A DNA stretch of 64,000 bases from Schistocerca nitens. Its lineage: Eukaryota > Arthropoda > Insecta > Orthoptera > Acrididae. A program made the translations under genes and the position numbers. Positions 20,506 to 30,339 of this stretch are shown in pieces. The stretch is taken from NCBI RefSeq assembly GCF_023898315.1, contig NC_064616.1, positions 707,511,389 through 707,575,388 of the forward strand, given 5' to 3'. Position 1 is the stretch's first letter; each line of letters opens with the position of its first letter. The notes under the pieces were generated by a model. It saw only the letters and a program-made list of their open reading frames with translations. It was not told the origin of the DNA and did not search any database.

Positions 20506-21308
20506 TGACCTCCAATATAGCTAGCACAATTTCCTAAGATATGCAAGGAGGTTTCTCTGGGTGACATTGATGAATTCCCTAAAATTTGCAGGTACGTCAG
20601 TGTATGAGAAAGATTGTACTCTTTAGTCATCTCCTTCTTTATGTAACCCACCATAGTGCTCATGTATTCCAACTCGTACCATGAGTACTGAACTTTGGAA
20701 TCAGCATGTTGCCCATATCCAGCTTCAGTATTTACAGCAAAGTCATTATCTGTAACCCAGCCCACATTTACTCATTTAGATCTACATGCAGTAACATTAT
20801 ATACGCTTGTGAACAGTAGCACTCCTGATAGGGAACTTGCCTGTGGTTTTGTGAGCTGTGGCAACTCCAGCTGTGGTGGCTGTTGTTACAGCTGCAGTGG
20901 TGGTGCAGTATAGTTGAACAAATGTGGCTGCTATGGTGGTGGTAAATATATTTGAAATACACCAGGCCCATAAATCACAAAGCCCATCTTCGGGCTGCTG
21001 CTGAGTCAGTGCGGGCAGTAGTATCTGGGTGTCCTCATCCAACAGTTTTGCTACCTCCAGTTCAGGGACACATTGCACTGCTGCAATAATAATAAACCAT
21101 AAATATATATTTGTAATAACAATACTTGTAATTATATTACTATTAGATATTTACGTTCAGTCTTATTTGTCTTGTACCTGGGAGCACTGGCTGGCCCCTG
21201 CTGTTGCTGGTGCTTCATCATCCTTTCACTATGAAGGTCAGACTTCAAGCAAGGGGGACTCGGGGCTCGGGCTGCTCTGGAATCATAATATAATAAATGG
21301 AGGAGAGG

Positions 21309-21430
21309 GGGAGCTCAATTCCTATTGGTCCATTGGGTTTCCTACCATTCCATTGTGCTCCCATTGGCTGAGAGAGATAGGGAGCAATTCCCCACCAATT
21401 TTCTGTCATGTGACAACTGTCATAACACGT
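21309..21430 (+). repeat. Diverged repeat, copy 2 (ATTGG-rich)
   Basis: It contains tattggtccattgggtttcc, ccattccattgtgctccc and attggctgagagagat. The two copies are 925 bp apart in direct orientation. They could be ends of an unknown element or two copies of a dispersed repeat; I cannot decide. Confidence 0.6.
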
Positions 21431-22911
21431 TACTGGGGCATTCCCCTGCATAACCTTCATCAATTCCTGGTGGTTCCCCAAGGCGGTTGGAGTGGGGTAC
21501 CCAAGGAACCCAAGTGGGTGACCTGCTACTCGATGTGTAACAAGACACCAGCTGTGAAAAAGGTCATTATCTTGGCCAGAGCCCACAGTGCTATCCTATT
21601 CATATGCCAGTGCCCAACTGCAGCAGCACCACTTGATGTTGGGCAATATGAAGTGTTCTGTTATGAGGCAGATTGTGGATCTGATGCTGGGGTGAGAGAG
21701 ACTGTGGAGTTTGTTGAAGATTTCTCATTGCATTGTTAGTGGCACCAATGCAACATCTTGCTGAAAGAGATGTCATGGAGGATTGGTTTTTCGGTCCCCA
21801 AAATGGCGTGTCATTCGATTTGTAGGTTGTATAGTTCCACTATACTCTCATAATTGTGCTGGTTGGTGACTAGCCTCTTATAGTCAAAATGGAGGGAGAT
21901 GGTAATGACTCACAATAATTAATCTGTGATGACACTGTCTGCTCTGTGTAGGTGACATATATCCATTCTGTACTGAGCAATAAGGTCCAGGTGTTGGTAG
22001 CATCAGGGGTTAACATCCCTCGAGGGGTGCCATATGGGATAAACAAGTTGTTTATGGTCTGTAAACACTGTAACATTATGAACTTTGAGATCTTCATGGA
22101 AGTATCTCATGGTTTTGTAAACAGTGACAAGTTCTCAGTCAAAAGTTGACCATTTCCATTTGACTTGCAGCATTTAAGTGGTTCCTGTAAGAGTCTGAGT
22201 GTATTCAGTGGAGAAGGGCAAACACAGTTTAACTTTTGCAGGAATCAGTGAAATACTGAGAGTAGTGAGGGTAATGGGCAAGGGCACTAAGTCAGTAGTG
22301 TGTGGATAAGCTGGAAATTTGAGTCAGGGACCATGTCCAGATGGCCAAGGCAGTGAAGCTGACCATTCACAAGAAATGGAAACATCTGGGTTTGAGTCAT
22401 GGTCTGGCAAAAATTTTCAACTTTCTCTATTAATGTATTTCAGTGTCCAATAGCAGCTAGTGGCCTTATTTCCTTTGGATCACAATCATATAAGGTCGCA
22501 GGATCAAAAATGATGTCTGTTCTTTCAGAATATCTGAAAGAGCAAACACTGCATATGTATTTTTCTGTAGGACTTTGGAACAGTATTTTCATCTTCCATA
22601 CTAAAGACGTTACCCTATAAATTCCATTTGTTTTGTTTGAGCACAATTGGCATATATTTCACTCTTTGCAATATTTTTGTTGTGAAATTTCTCGCATTTT
22701 ATTAGCCATTAAATCAATAAATACTACAATTTTTTGAAAGCAAACTCAGTTTTCTTAATAGAACAGTCTTATGGGAGAAAATATTAAATGTATGATATTT
22801 TCACAATTTAACATACTCCGTAAATTTTACAAAAACTCTACTTCAATTTTTTTCTATTTTTATCTTTATAAATTTTTCTAACCACAAGAAGCACATTGTT
22901 TTGTAACTGTC

Positions 22912-23106
22912 TGTGGGTATTATGTGGCGTAAAACCATAATAACATACTTTTGCAATCAAATGAATATTTATTTTACCACTGAAAAAAGCAAATACAAGA
23001 GAAGCTGTCGAATATGGCGTGCAGTGAGACATAGAAAAAGTGAACTAAAGTAAAGTCAAAGAACATTGGGTACAAAGACATGGCACTTCACACGAGAGGC
23101 GCCACA
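22912..23106 (-). repeat. Gypsy-4 3' LTR (left copy)
   Basis: It runs from tgtgggtattatgtggcg to gaggcgccaca and matches 25953-26148 throughout with scattered changes. On the minus strand this is the downstream LTR. The end of the pol C-terminal frame reads into it. Confidence 0.8.
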
Positions 23107-23880
23107 GAGTGGACAGGAGTATGGTGATTGCAGGGCCACCCGCACAGAATCGTCTAGTAGCACGAAGAATTCACATGATGCCAGGTCTTTGTGTACAAAC
23201 ATCGGCAGCGAAAAATGTGTGTGTGGCAAGGAGGGTGGGGGGGGTGAGGGGTGAAGGCAGGCGATGTGTGACGGCAGTTCACTGACCTTGCTGGGCCAGA
23301 ATGGTATGTGCGGTGGGTCGGCAGCAGATGACAACTGAGGGCGTGGTGTGGCAGCCACGTGATGCAAGGAATCCCACGAAGTGAGAACATGAGCGTCCTT
23401 GCCAGGCCGGAATGGCGTGGGCCTGGTGTCAGTGGCAGACGATGACTGAGGGCATGGCACAGCAGTCTCATGATGCGAGGGATCCCAAGAACCGGGAACA
23501 TGAGCATCCTGTAGATTCACCTGCAACGGCATGGAACTGGCAGCAGGGGGAGGGATACTCGACACAGGAGCGATGCAGTCTGAAGACGCAGTAGAAGCAG
23601 ATGATGGTTCTGAAAGAAGCAGCTCTGTGGATAGGCTGCCGATTGTACTCCGTGCATGTGACAAATCAGCAGAGGCACCAGCAATTCGGGTGTGAAATGC
23701 CTCAGTCTGTGTGCAGAGCTCGTCAATTTGTGGGTGTACGGCTGGCAAATCAGAGAGCTGCATAGTAATAAGCTCGAGGAGAGATGCACATGTGGAAATC
23801 ATTGCCAAGGAGGCAGAGAGTGAAGTCATGCCGAACTCGTTTAAGCACAGAATGGTAGAACCAGACGAGTGGTGGAACAT
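23056..23880 (-). pseudogene. Gypsy-4 fused protease-tail and Pol C-terminus
   Basis: The frame runs 274 codons. The first part belongs to the sequence around the protease/RT boundary. The middle is Pro/Ser/His-rich with a duplicated HVPGSWDPSHHETAVPCPQ / HVLTSWDSLHHVAATPRPQ unit. The end shows HKDLASCEFFVLLDDSVRVA and LQSPYSCPLCGASRVKCHVF, which resembles the conserved Pol tail after integrase (DLxxCxxVxLRxDxVRxxLxxPYSGPY). The frame runs into the LTR. Confidence 0.65.
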
Positions 23881-24180
23881 GGCAGCCTGCAGGTCTGGCG
23901 AAAGTTAATAATGGTGTAGCAGGCCCAGTCCAATCACAGGCTCAACTACGTCAGTGATGTGGGAGGTCCAAGGAAAGGTCATGACCAGTGACAGGTGAAG
24001 CGATATCTTGATGGAGCCAAGGACCACGATAGGAGAGTGATTTGCAGCGATCAGAATGAGGTTAGGAGGAGAAAGCATGCTGCCCACATGCTTGGCCGAG
24101 ATAACGCTGACATCGGCGCTGGTGTTGACGAGAAAGTGAGTGCCCGATTACAAGTCAGTAACGTAGAGGCATTGCACCGC
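23880..24180 (-). pseudogene. Gypsy-4 protease remnant
   Basis: In the expected order the minus strand gives GTHFLVNTSADVSVISAK at about 24105-24155, then LILIAANHSPIVVLGSIKIS, then TDVVEPVIGLGLLHHY. This is a retropepsin with the catalytic DTG changed to NTS, so the active-site Asp is lost. It passes directly into the pol C-terminal tail because RT to IN has been deleted. Confidence 0.75.
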
Positions 24181-24679
24181 TGGAACAAGTGGTGAGACAT
24201 CAGACGGTAGGCGCCATGAAGGATTGTGGTGGGACATGGTGACTAAGCATGCCCGCCGGTCTCGGTTGGGATAGGCGCAAGGTGCGCGGCAGTTGCGGGC
24301 AGCGTCCCCGTAAGTTTAGGAACCAGCACAGTGCAGGTAACTGCATCAGGGCCGGAAAAGGATTGGGTTGCTGCTCGGGCAAGGTCAGCTGCTGTTGGGG
24401 GGCCACAGGCAGTGCCTACTGTAGGCCACTTGGTGGCAGCTCCTGACAGGCAGCTAAGGTGCTGAGGTGAGCGCGCTAGTCTCTGCTGGCAGAGCACAGA
24501 ACCAAAGGTGGACGCATGCCAACTGAAGGTGATGGGGATGTCATCCGTGACAGGCAGTGTCAGTGATGAATGATTGTGTAGCCCTGATCAGCCATGCATA
24601 GACGAACCTCAAGAGGGTCAGCGACATGAGATAGTAGGTGAAGTTGTAGGTCCGACGGCAGTTTGACCTACCAAAAAGT

Positions 24680-25660
24680 TCAAAGCGTGGCATCTGGTAG
24701 TGCTTGATCATCAATTAATGCATGAAGGCACCGCCAAAGCTGTAAAGGTGCGCGGTCATCGAGGTGCTTGTCATGGATGATGTGGTGGATAGCCTCCGCT
24801 GGTGGGCATGAAAGGCATTTGATGAGCAATGTTTTTGGCGTTACATACTTGGGAAAGGTGGGCAGTGAGAGGAGCAGATCACTGATGAGGTCTGGATGAG
24901 CATGGAAGTGGCTCACCAGGCAGACAGAACATGCATCGTCACCCAAAATCCCGTGGATATCCAGTATGTGATCCACCAACGCGAACCATGTCCTAGGGTT
25001 GTCATTTTGCAAAGCAGGCAGCTTAGGAAACCTGCTGGGTAACACATGTTGATGCAGCACTGGCTGGTGAAGATCTGTGCGTGCGGGGTAGGAAGCTCCC
25101 AACACCGGGGGTGCAGTAGTGGTGGACGGTGCATTGTCCGACGTCCGCATGGGGGTGGGGTCTGCCGCAAGGAGCACACGATGTGGAGTGAGCTGGTGCA
25201 ACCAACGGCTCAATCTGTTCCAACGGCAGGCCTGATGGCGAATGGGGCACAGGTGTAATGGTTGGTGCTGTTGCGACAGCGGGTGGAAGGCAGTCGTGGT
25301 GCAGCCACGGGGGGCTGATCCGATAACCGATGCAGGAGGAACAGCCGGTGCCATTACGAAAACGGGCAGAAGGCGATTGTGGTGTGACCACAGAGCAATG
25401 GGTGTGGAAAACAGCGCAGTCGAGGTGACGGGCATCGCTGAGATGGCATGTGGTGGAAGGGGGGGGGGGGTAGTTGTGACATCACACATATAAGAATGTG
25501 TGACCCCGTGCACTTTATTGTTCAAATTATGGTTGTCGAATGTCATCGACACATCAAACCGAACTGAAGGAGACTGCGTATCTGAGGGGTGAAACACAAC
25601 ATCCTTCACTGGATTATTGTTCACAATGTCACGAAGCGGCATGCACTGTCCATGAAGCAG
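24680..25660 (-). pseudogene. Gypsy-4 gag remnant
   Basis: The ~320-codon minus-strand frame opens with low-complexity Pro/Thr/His-rich sequence. It then shows a capsid-like domain: LPALQNDNPRTWFALVDHIL, then DHILDIHGILGDDACSVCLV, then PAEAIHHIIHDKHLDDRAPL and LQLWRCLHALIDD. The order PxxW..LxxIL ... LW..LR is that of gag capsids in a widespread arthropod Gypsy lineage. The frame ends at 24680, and the nucleocapsid region after it is not clearly readable. Confidence 0.7.
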
Positions 25661-25952
25661 CCGTTGCTATGTAGTTGCACTTGACAGTGGCCATGTTGAG
25701 CCAGTTAAGGTTAAAGGCCGATCGGCATGGCTGCACGTAGGTAATTGTTCACTTTTAACCAGATGCACATTAGGTACACTTATATATTCATGATCGGAAG
25801 CAAAGTCAGTTAGGTCTGCTATGCTTGCACTGGAAGACACTGGTAGATACATTGTTGTGAAGACAATGTGGACCAGCAAACAAAGTCTGTTAATGATGAA
25901 AAGAAGCACAAAATAATTTCTGAACACACCACGACAATGTCAGGGTCACCAC

Positions 25953-26148
25953 TGTGGGTATTACTCGTACATGGCGTAGAACCATAATAACACACTTCTG
26001 CAGTAAAATTTTATTTTACCAGTGAACAAAGCAAATACAAGAGAAGCTGTTGAACATGGTGTGCAGTGAGACATAGACAAAGTGAACGAAAGTAAAGTCA
26101 AAGAACATTGAGTCCAAAGACATGGAACTTCACGCCAGAGGCGCCACA
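25953..26148 (-). repeat. Gypsy-4 5' LTR (right copy)
   Basis: It runs from tgtgggtattactcgtac to gaggcgccaca. On the minus strand this is the upstream LTR, and gtggtgaccctgacattg follows directly as the primer binding site. Confidence 0.8.
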
Positions 26149-26339
26149 TGGCCACTCATGTATCCAGAAAAATATGTACAAAAGTTAATTTGACCAATTC
26201 CTGCTCCTAGAGCATTCTAGAACTGCAAGCTGTAATATATCATTTGTCATATGTGTCTAAAGTTAGTCAGACTTTGTTTTGAGACTGAGTAGGTCAGTCT
26301 TTGTCTAGATGCTGCCTAGTAAATTTGTCTTAGTGTTGT

Positions 26340-26896
26340 GGACAGAATGTGTGCCATGCATGTTATTTATAATGGAAACTGTGACCACTCTAAGCTACAT
26401 CCAGGAAACAATAAAATTGTTGAAATACCCTCTGGCTCATGTGATACTGATGATTTAAAACCATTTGTAAAAAAAAATCTGTAAAATGGTTTGAACTTTG
26501 TGCAAATGTTAGTACTTTTAAAACCTAAATGGAAATGACAGAACATACAATAGACTTTAGATGGTAAAGTTCAACAGAACCTTTCTTAGGTTTCTCAAGG
26601 AGTCAAGTTTTAGAAAAGAGTTCTGATAAATTTTATCAGACAGCTCGTCCAGTAAATATACAGTTGGTTATCACAGTTAGTGTCAACAGCAATACTGTAG
26701 TGAATGCACATCTCAGTGGTAAATCAATTCCAACATTCTATGGATATAAAGCCACTGAGATGCCTGCCAATGCCATCTACTATCCAGTGACTGTCCAGAC
26801 ATTACACCTTCTCGAGTTGAATACTGTAGAATAAGGCGGGCATCTAGTAGACTTTCAAAGTGAAGAACTCATAATACGTCTACACCTGAAGTAGGA
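26340..26896 (+). pseudogene. Penton-like (minor capsid) protein remnant
   Basis: The clearest portion is in one frame from about 26655 to 26893. It includes GKSIPTFYGYKATEMPANAI, then YYPVTVQTLHLLELNTVE, a stop, then GGHLVDFQSEELIIRLHLK. I recognise the typical end of the small capsid protein that sits next to the double-jelly-roll major capsid gene in insect virus-like loci. It is usually annotated only as uncharacterized, with conserved IIYxPV and LxDFRGE-type segments. Upstream pieces (ANVSTFKT, TEPFLGFSRSQVLEKSSDKF) fit the same protein. Two or more stops and a disrupted start make it a pseudogene. The capsid role is an inference from family context. Confidence 0.6.
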
Positions 26897-27049
26897 GCGG
26901 CAGCATGAGTGTAAAGTATAAAACCATCACACAAAGCTGTCAGTAGACCACTTCACAGCAGAAACACAATGTGATAACATGGGAGAATTAGAAATTTCTT
27001 AAACTGATAGGCTTTAAACCATGCAATAACATCACTTGATATAGCAGCA

Positions 27050-28146
27050 CCAGTTCAAAGTTATGAGCAAATTATACATCAGGAACATTTCTCCCACAAA
27101 CCTTTTGCTTTGGTGAAATTTAATAATAATGATGAGATTAGGAATCTCATTCATCACCAGGATGCTTTGACAGTCCCCAGTAATAGCTTCCTATACTTGG
27201 AAGGAAAACTTGTGCAAAAGGATGGAGGCCGTACAGTGATATCACAAATTACTCATAATGCTTTAGGCTTCTTGTTTAAGGAAATAAGATATGACTTGAA
27301 TGGTGCTGAAGTTGACTCTACAAGAAATGTTGGAATCACATAAACCCTTATAACATATGCTTCTGCATGAACTTCAAACTTGAATGGTTCACAAAATGCA
27401 GGATGGTTCATACATGGGGCGATGAGTGGTTACAAGTGCTTTAGCACATGTATAGCACTCAAGATGATGACAGAATACTTTGAGGCCATGAAATACAGCA
27501 TCATGAATGCAAAGAAAGAACTAATTCTGATTTGAAGTGCAGTGGATAATAACTCATAAATTCAGTGGAAGACTGATCATGAAGAGAATAAAATTAGTAT
27601 GCAAAATACCACATATTTCTGTAACTGATGAGCAACACTTAAAAATTTTAAAGCTATTGAATGTTAGTATTCAACTACCATTAACCTTGAATTCATGGGA
27701 GCTGTTTGAATATCCCATACTACCAATTGCATGCAGGCTGACATAGGCCATGAAAACAGCTGTTCAATTAGAAACACCTCAATTCATCATACTTGCACAG
27801 AAAACTGACAGGAAGGGGAGACCAAAAAGGATTCAAGCATATTTGACAATTGTAAACTAATTAATGCAAAAGTTTACTTTTATTCAGAGTCTTACCCATA
27901 TAGCAATTTACAACTGGACTGGGACAACAACGTTTACAGCCTACTTTTTGTAATATATATGCAAGGTTTCACTCTTCTTACTATGAAGGTGTTAACGAAG
28001 AGGCATCTGGATGCATGATCAGCCTGCAGAAATCAAAGCAGAACAAAATCATAAAATCAAGGCTGACAGATGCCCCTAAAGAATTTGAATCTTCAGAAAT
28101 TTTCCCTAAAGACAGTGTAGCATACATACACTTTAATACTAAATGA
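27050..28146 (+). pseudogene. Double-jelly-roll major capsid-like protein remnant
   Basis: The first segment (27054-27343) reads VKFNNNDEIRNLIHHQDALT, then VPSNSFLYLEGKLVQKDGG, then LGFLFKEIRYDLNGAEVDST. It matches the N-terminal part of the insect DJR-like capsid family. Later pieces in other frames give YFEAMKYSIMNAKKELIL, SSIFDNCKLINAKVYFYSES and YPYSNLQLDWDNN, and the end gives ESSEIFPKDSVAYIHFNTK. Order and spacing fit one ~370-residue protein. At least five stops or frame changes are present, so it cannot be made. It would have formed the icosahedral shell. Confidence 0.68.
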
Positions 28147-28219
28147 TTATATGATTAATTATTCACTGCTCTTAGGGATTGTGTAATGAGTTGCATAAAT
28201 AACCAGGTGCTGCATCACA

Positions 28220-28600
28220 TGTAAAGCATTTCAAGGTGAGACCCCAAAGTGCAAACAGTGATGAATATGGTCAGTTTGCATTTAAGGATACTGCTCTCAT
28301 CACTGTAAAAAATGTTGGACATGTTATTACAATGCTCTCCACAAATATTGCACCACCAGAACCATTCAGTGACGTGAAATGTGCCAAGAGATGAAAACTG
28401 AATTATGCTTAATGCATAATTACCATGGAATAGACTGGCATGATCTCAGAATAGCTTACAAAGTTAGGCTGAAATCACTTGGAGTATTTGGTTATATAGA
28501 CACACTCATGTAAGTGAAAGGCAGTGAGAATGCTTTGTTGATATGTGATATAAACAATCACACAGCAATTCAGAACCTAGAATAGGTAGCTCAGGCGGAA
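28220..28600 (+). pseudogene. Small conserved virus-locus gene remnant
   Basis: The pieces read EYGQFAFKDTALITVKNVGH, then APPEPFSDVKCAKR, then, in other frames, YHGIDWHDLRIAYKV-like and GYIDTLM-like strings. The order resembles a small conserved protein of unknown role found beside capsid and polymerase genes in insect virus-like loci (a HHGxxW...Y...IYVKGxEK pattern). The function is unknown to me and the assignment is tentative. Confidence 0.4.
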
Positions 28601-28685
28601 GCCTGAAGAAAAAAATAGTGTTATATATGTTTCACATAATATAGAATTACTATGAAAGTTTATTTATATTATTTTTTTAAATGTA

Positions 28686-30107
28686 CACTCCTGGAAATTG
28701 AAATAAGAACACCGTGAATTCATTGTCCCAGGAAGGGGAAACTTTATTGACACATTCCTGGGGTCAGATACATCACATGATCACACTGACAGAACCACAG
28801 GCACATAGACACAGGCAACAGAGCATGCACAATGTCGGCACTAGTACAGTGTATATCCACCTTTCGCAGCAATGCAGGCTGCTATTCTCCCATGGAGACG
28901 ATCGTAGAGATGCTGGATGTAGTCCTGTGGAACGGCTTGCCATGCCATTTCCACCTGGCGCCTCAGTTGGACCAGCGTTCGTGCTGGACGTGCAGACCGC
29001 GTGAGACGACGCTTCATCCAGTCCCAAACATGCTCAATGGGGGACAGATCCGGAGATCTTGCTGGCCAGGGTAGTTGACTTACACCTTCTAGAGCACGTT
29101 GGGTGGCACGGGATACATGCGGACGTGCATTGTCCTGTTGGAACAGCAAGTTCCCTTGCCGGTCTAGGAATGGTAGAACGATGGGTTCGATGACGGTTTG
29201 GATGTACCGTGCACTATTCAGTGTCCCCTCGACGATCACCAGTGGTGAACGGCCAGTGTAGGAGATCGCTCCCCACACCATGATGCCGGGTGTTGGCCCT
29301 GTGTGCCTCGGTCATATGCAGTCCTGATTGTGGCGCTCACCTGCACGGCGCCAAACACGCATACGACCATCATTGGCACCAAGGCAGAAGCGACTCTCAT
29401 CGCTGAAGACGACACGTCTCCATTCGTCCCTCCATTCACGCCTGTCGCGACACCACTGGAGGCGGGCTGCACGATGTTGGGGCGTGAGCGGAAGACGGCC
29501 TAACGGTGTGCGGAACCGTAGCCCAGCTTCATGGAGACGGTTGCGAATGATCCTCGCCGATATCCCAGGAGCAACAGTGTCCCTAATTTGCTGGGAAGTG
29601 GCGGTGCGGTCCCCTACGGCACTGCGTAGGATCCTACGGTCTTGGCGTGCATCCGTGCGTCGCTGCGGTCCGGTCCCAGGTCGACGGGCACGTGCACCTT
29701 CCGCTGACCACTGGCGACAACATCGATGTACTGTGGAGACCTCACGCCCCACGTGTTGAGCAATTCGGCGGTACATCCACCCGGCCTCCCGCAGGCCCAC
29801 TATACGCCCTCGCTCAAAGTCCGTCAACTGCACATACGGTTCACGTCCACGCTGTTGCGGCATGCTACCAGTGTTAAAGACTGCGATGGAGCTCCGTATG
29901 CCACGGCAAACTGGCTGACACTGACGGCGGCGGTGCACAAATGCTGCGCAGCTAGCGCCATTCGACGGCCAACACCGCGGTTCCTGGTGTGTCCGCTGTG
30001 CCGTGCGTGTGATCATTGCTTGTACAGCCCTCTCGCAGTGTCCGGAGCAAGTATGGTGGGTCTGACACACCGGTGTCAATGTGTTCTTTTTTCCATTTCC
30101 AGGAGTG
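28686..30107 (-). mobile_element. Tc1-like DNA transposon, nearly intact
   Basis: Flanking TA dinucleotides (28684-28685, 30108-30109) enclose inverted ends. The left starts cactcctggaaattgaaat, and the right is the reverse complement of cactcctggaaatggaaaa. They match at most of the first 27 positions. One transposase gene lies on the minus strand. The element is 1,422 bp and is the best-preserved DNA transposon here. It inserted next to the capsid-gene remains. Confidence 0.95.
28841..29863 (-). pseudogene. Tc1 transposase with one nonsense codon
   Basis: Starting at ATG 29863 (MPQQRGREPYVQLTDFERGR), the frame runs 340 codons to 28841. Paired HTH-type domains cover residues ~10-110 (GLREAGWMYRRIAQHVGREV, then ARRPGTGPQRRTDARQDRRI). 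The DDE core has VVFSDESRFCLG (Asp), NLLFQQDNARPHV (Asp) and SPDLSPIEHVWDWM (Glu), a DD34E arrangement. A single in-frame TGA at 29312-29314 lies between QDC-I and PRHTGPTPGIMVWG; a CGA-to-TGA change would explain it. The frame is otherwise uninterrupted. An in-frame extension upstream to 30079 is probably not used, because it reaches into the inverted repeat. Confidence 0.92.
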
Positions 30108-30175
30108 TATTATCATTATTATTTTTTTTATTATTGTTATTATTATTATTACCATTATTATTGCAACTTCCATTG
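30108..30175. repeat. ATT-rich microsatellite
   Basis: A run of attattattattattatt-type repeats, interrupted by a T run, directly right of the Tc1 element. Confidence 0.75.
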
Positions 30176-30339
30176 CTTTTTAAAGCTACCCTACATGTGC
30201 AGGTAAAGATTTACATAGAAAGAAGAAGAACTTTATTCACAGTAAGTATACAGTTTCATTCACAAATGTTGTCTATGGTTTTCATCTAGTACAGCAGATA
30301 GAATTTTACCCAGGTCTTCAACATTTCTATTTCATGTCC

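Larger units (their letters stand above)
20266..22911. other. No gene recognised; contains one diverged repeat pair
   Basis: About 2.6 kb without recognisable coding sequence. Two ~120-bp segments at 20384-20505 and 21309-21430 resemble each other. A plus-strand frame at 21029-21739 has no family signature and covers one repeat copy, so I leave it uncalled. Confidence 0.4.
22912..26148 (-). mobile_element. Internally deleted Ty3/Gypsy element (Gypsy-4)
   Basis: Two ~195-bp direct repeats (22912-23106 and 25953-26148) bracket minus-strand gag, a protease remnant and the extreme C-terminus of Pol. RT, RNase H and integrase are absent, so about 3 kb of pol has been deleted. A primer-binding-site-like tggtgaccctgacattg reads on the minus strand right next to the right LTR. 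The LTRs differ at roughly one base in six and no target duplication is visible. It is an old, non-autonomous copy. Confidence 0.8.

Noticed and set aside
21029..21739. A 236-codon plus-strand frame
   Set aside because: It starts at a non-ATG-like context, contains one copy of the ATTGG repeat and has no recognisable domain.
29726..30289. A 187-codon plus-strand frame
   Set aside because: It is antisense to the Tc1 transposase and runs into the ATT microsatellite.
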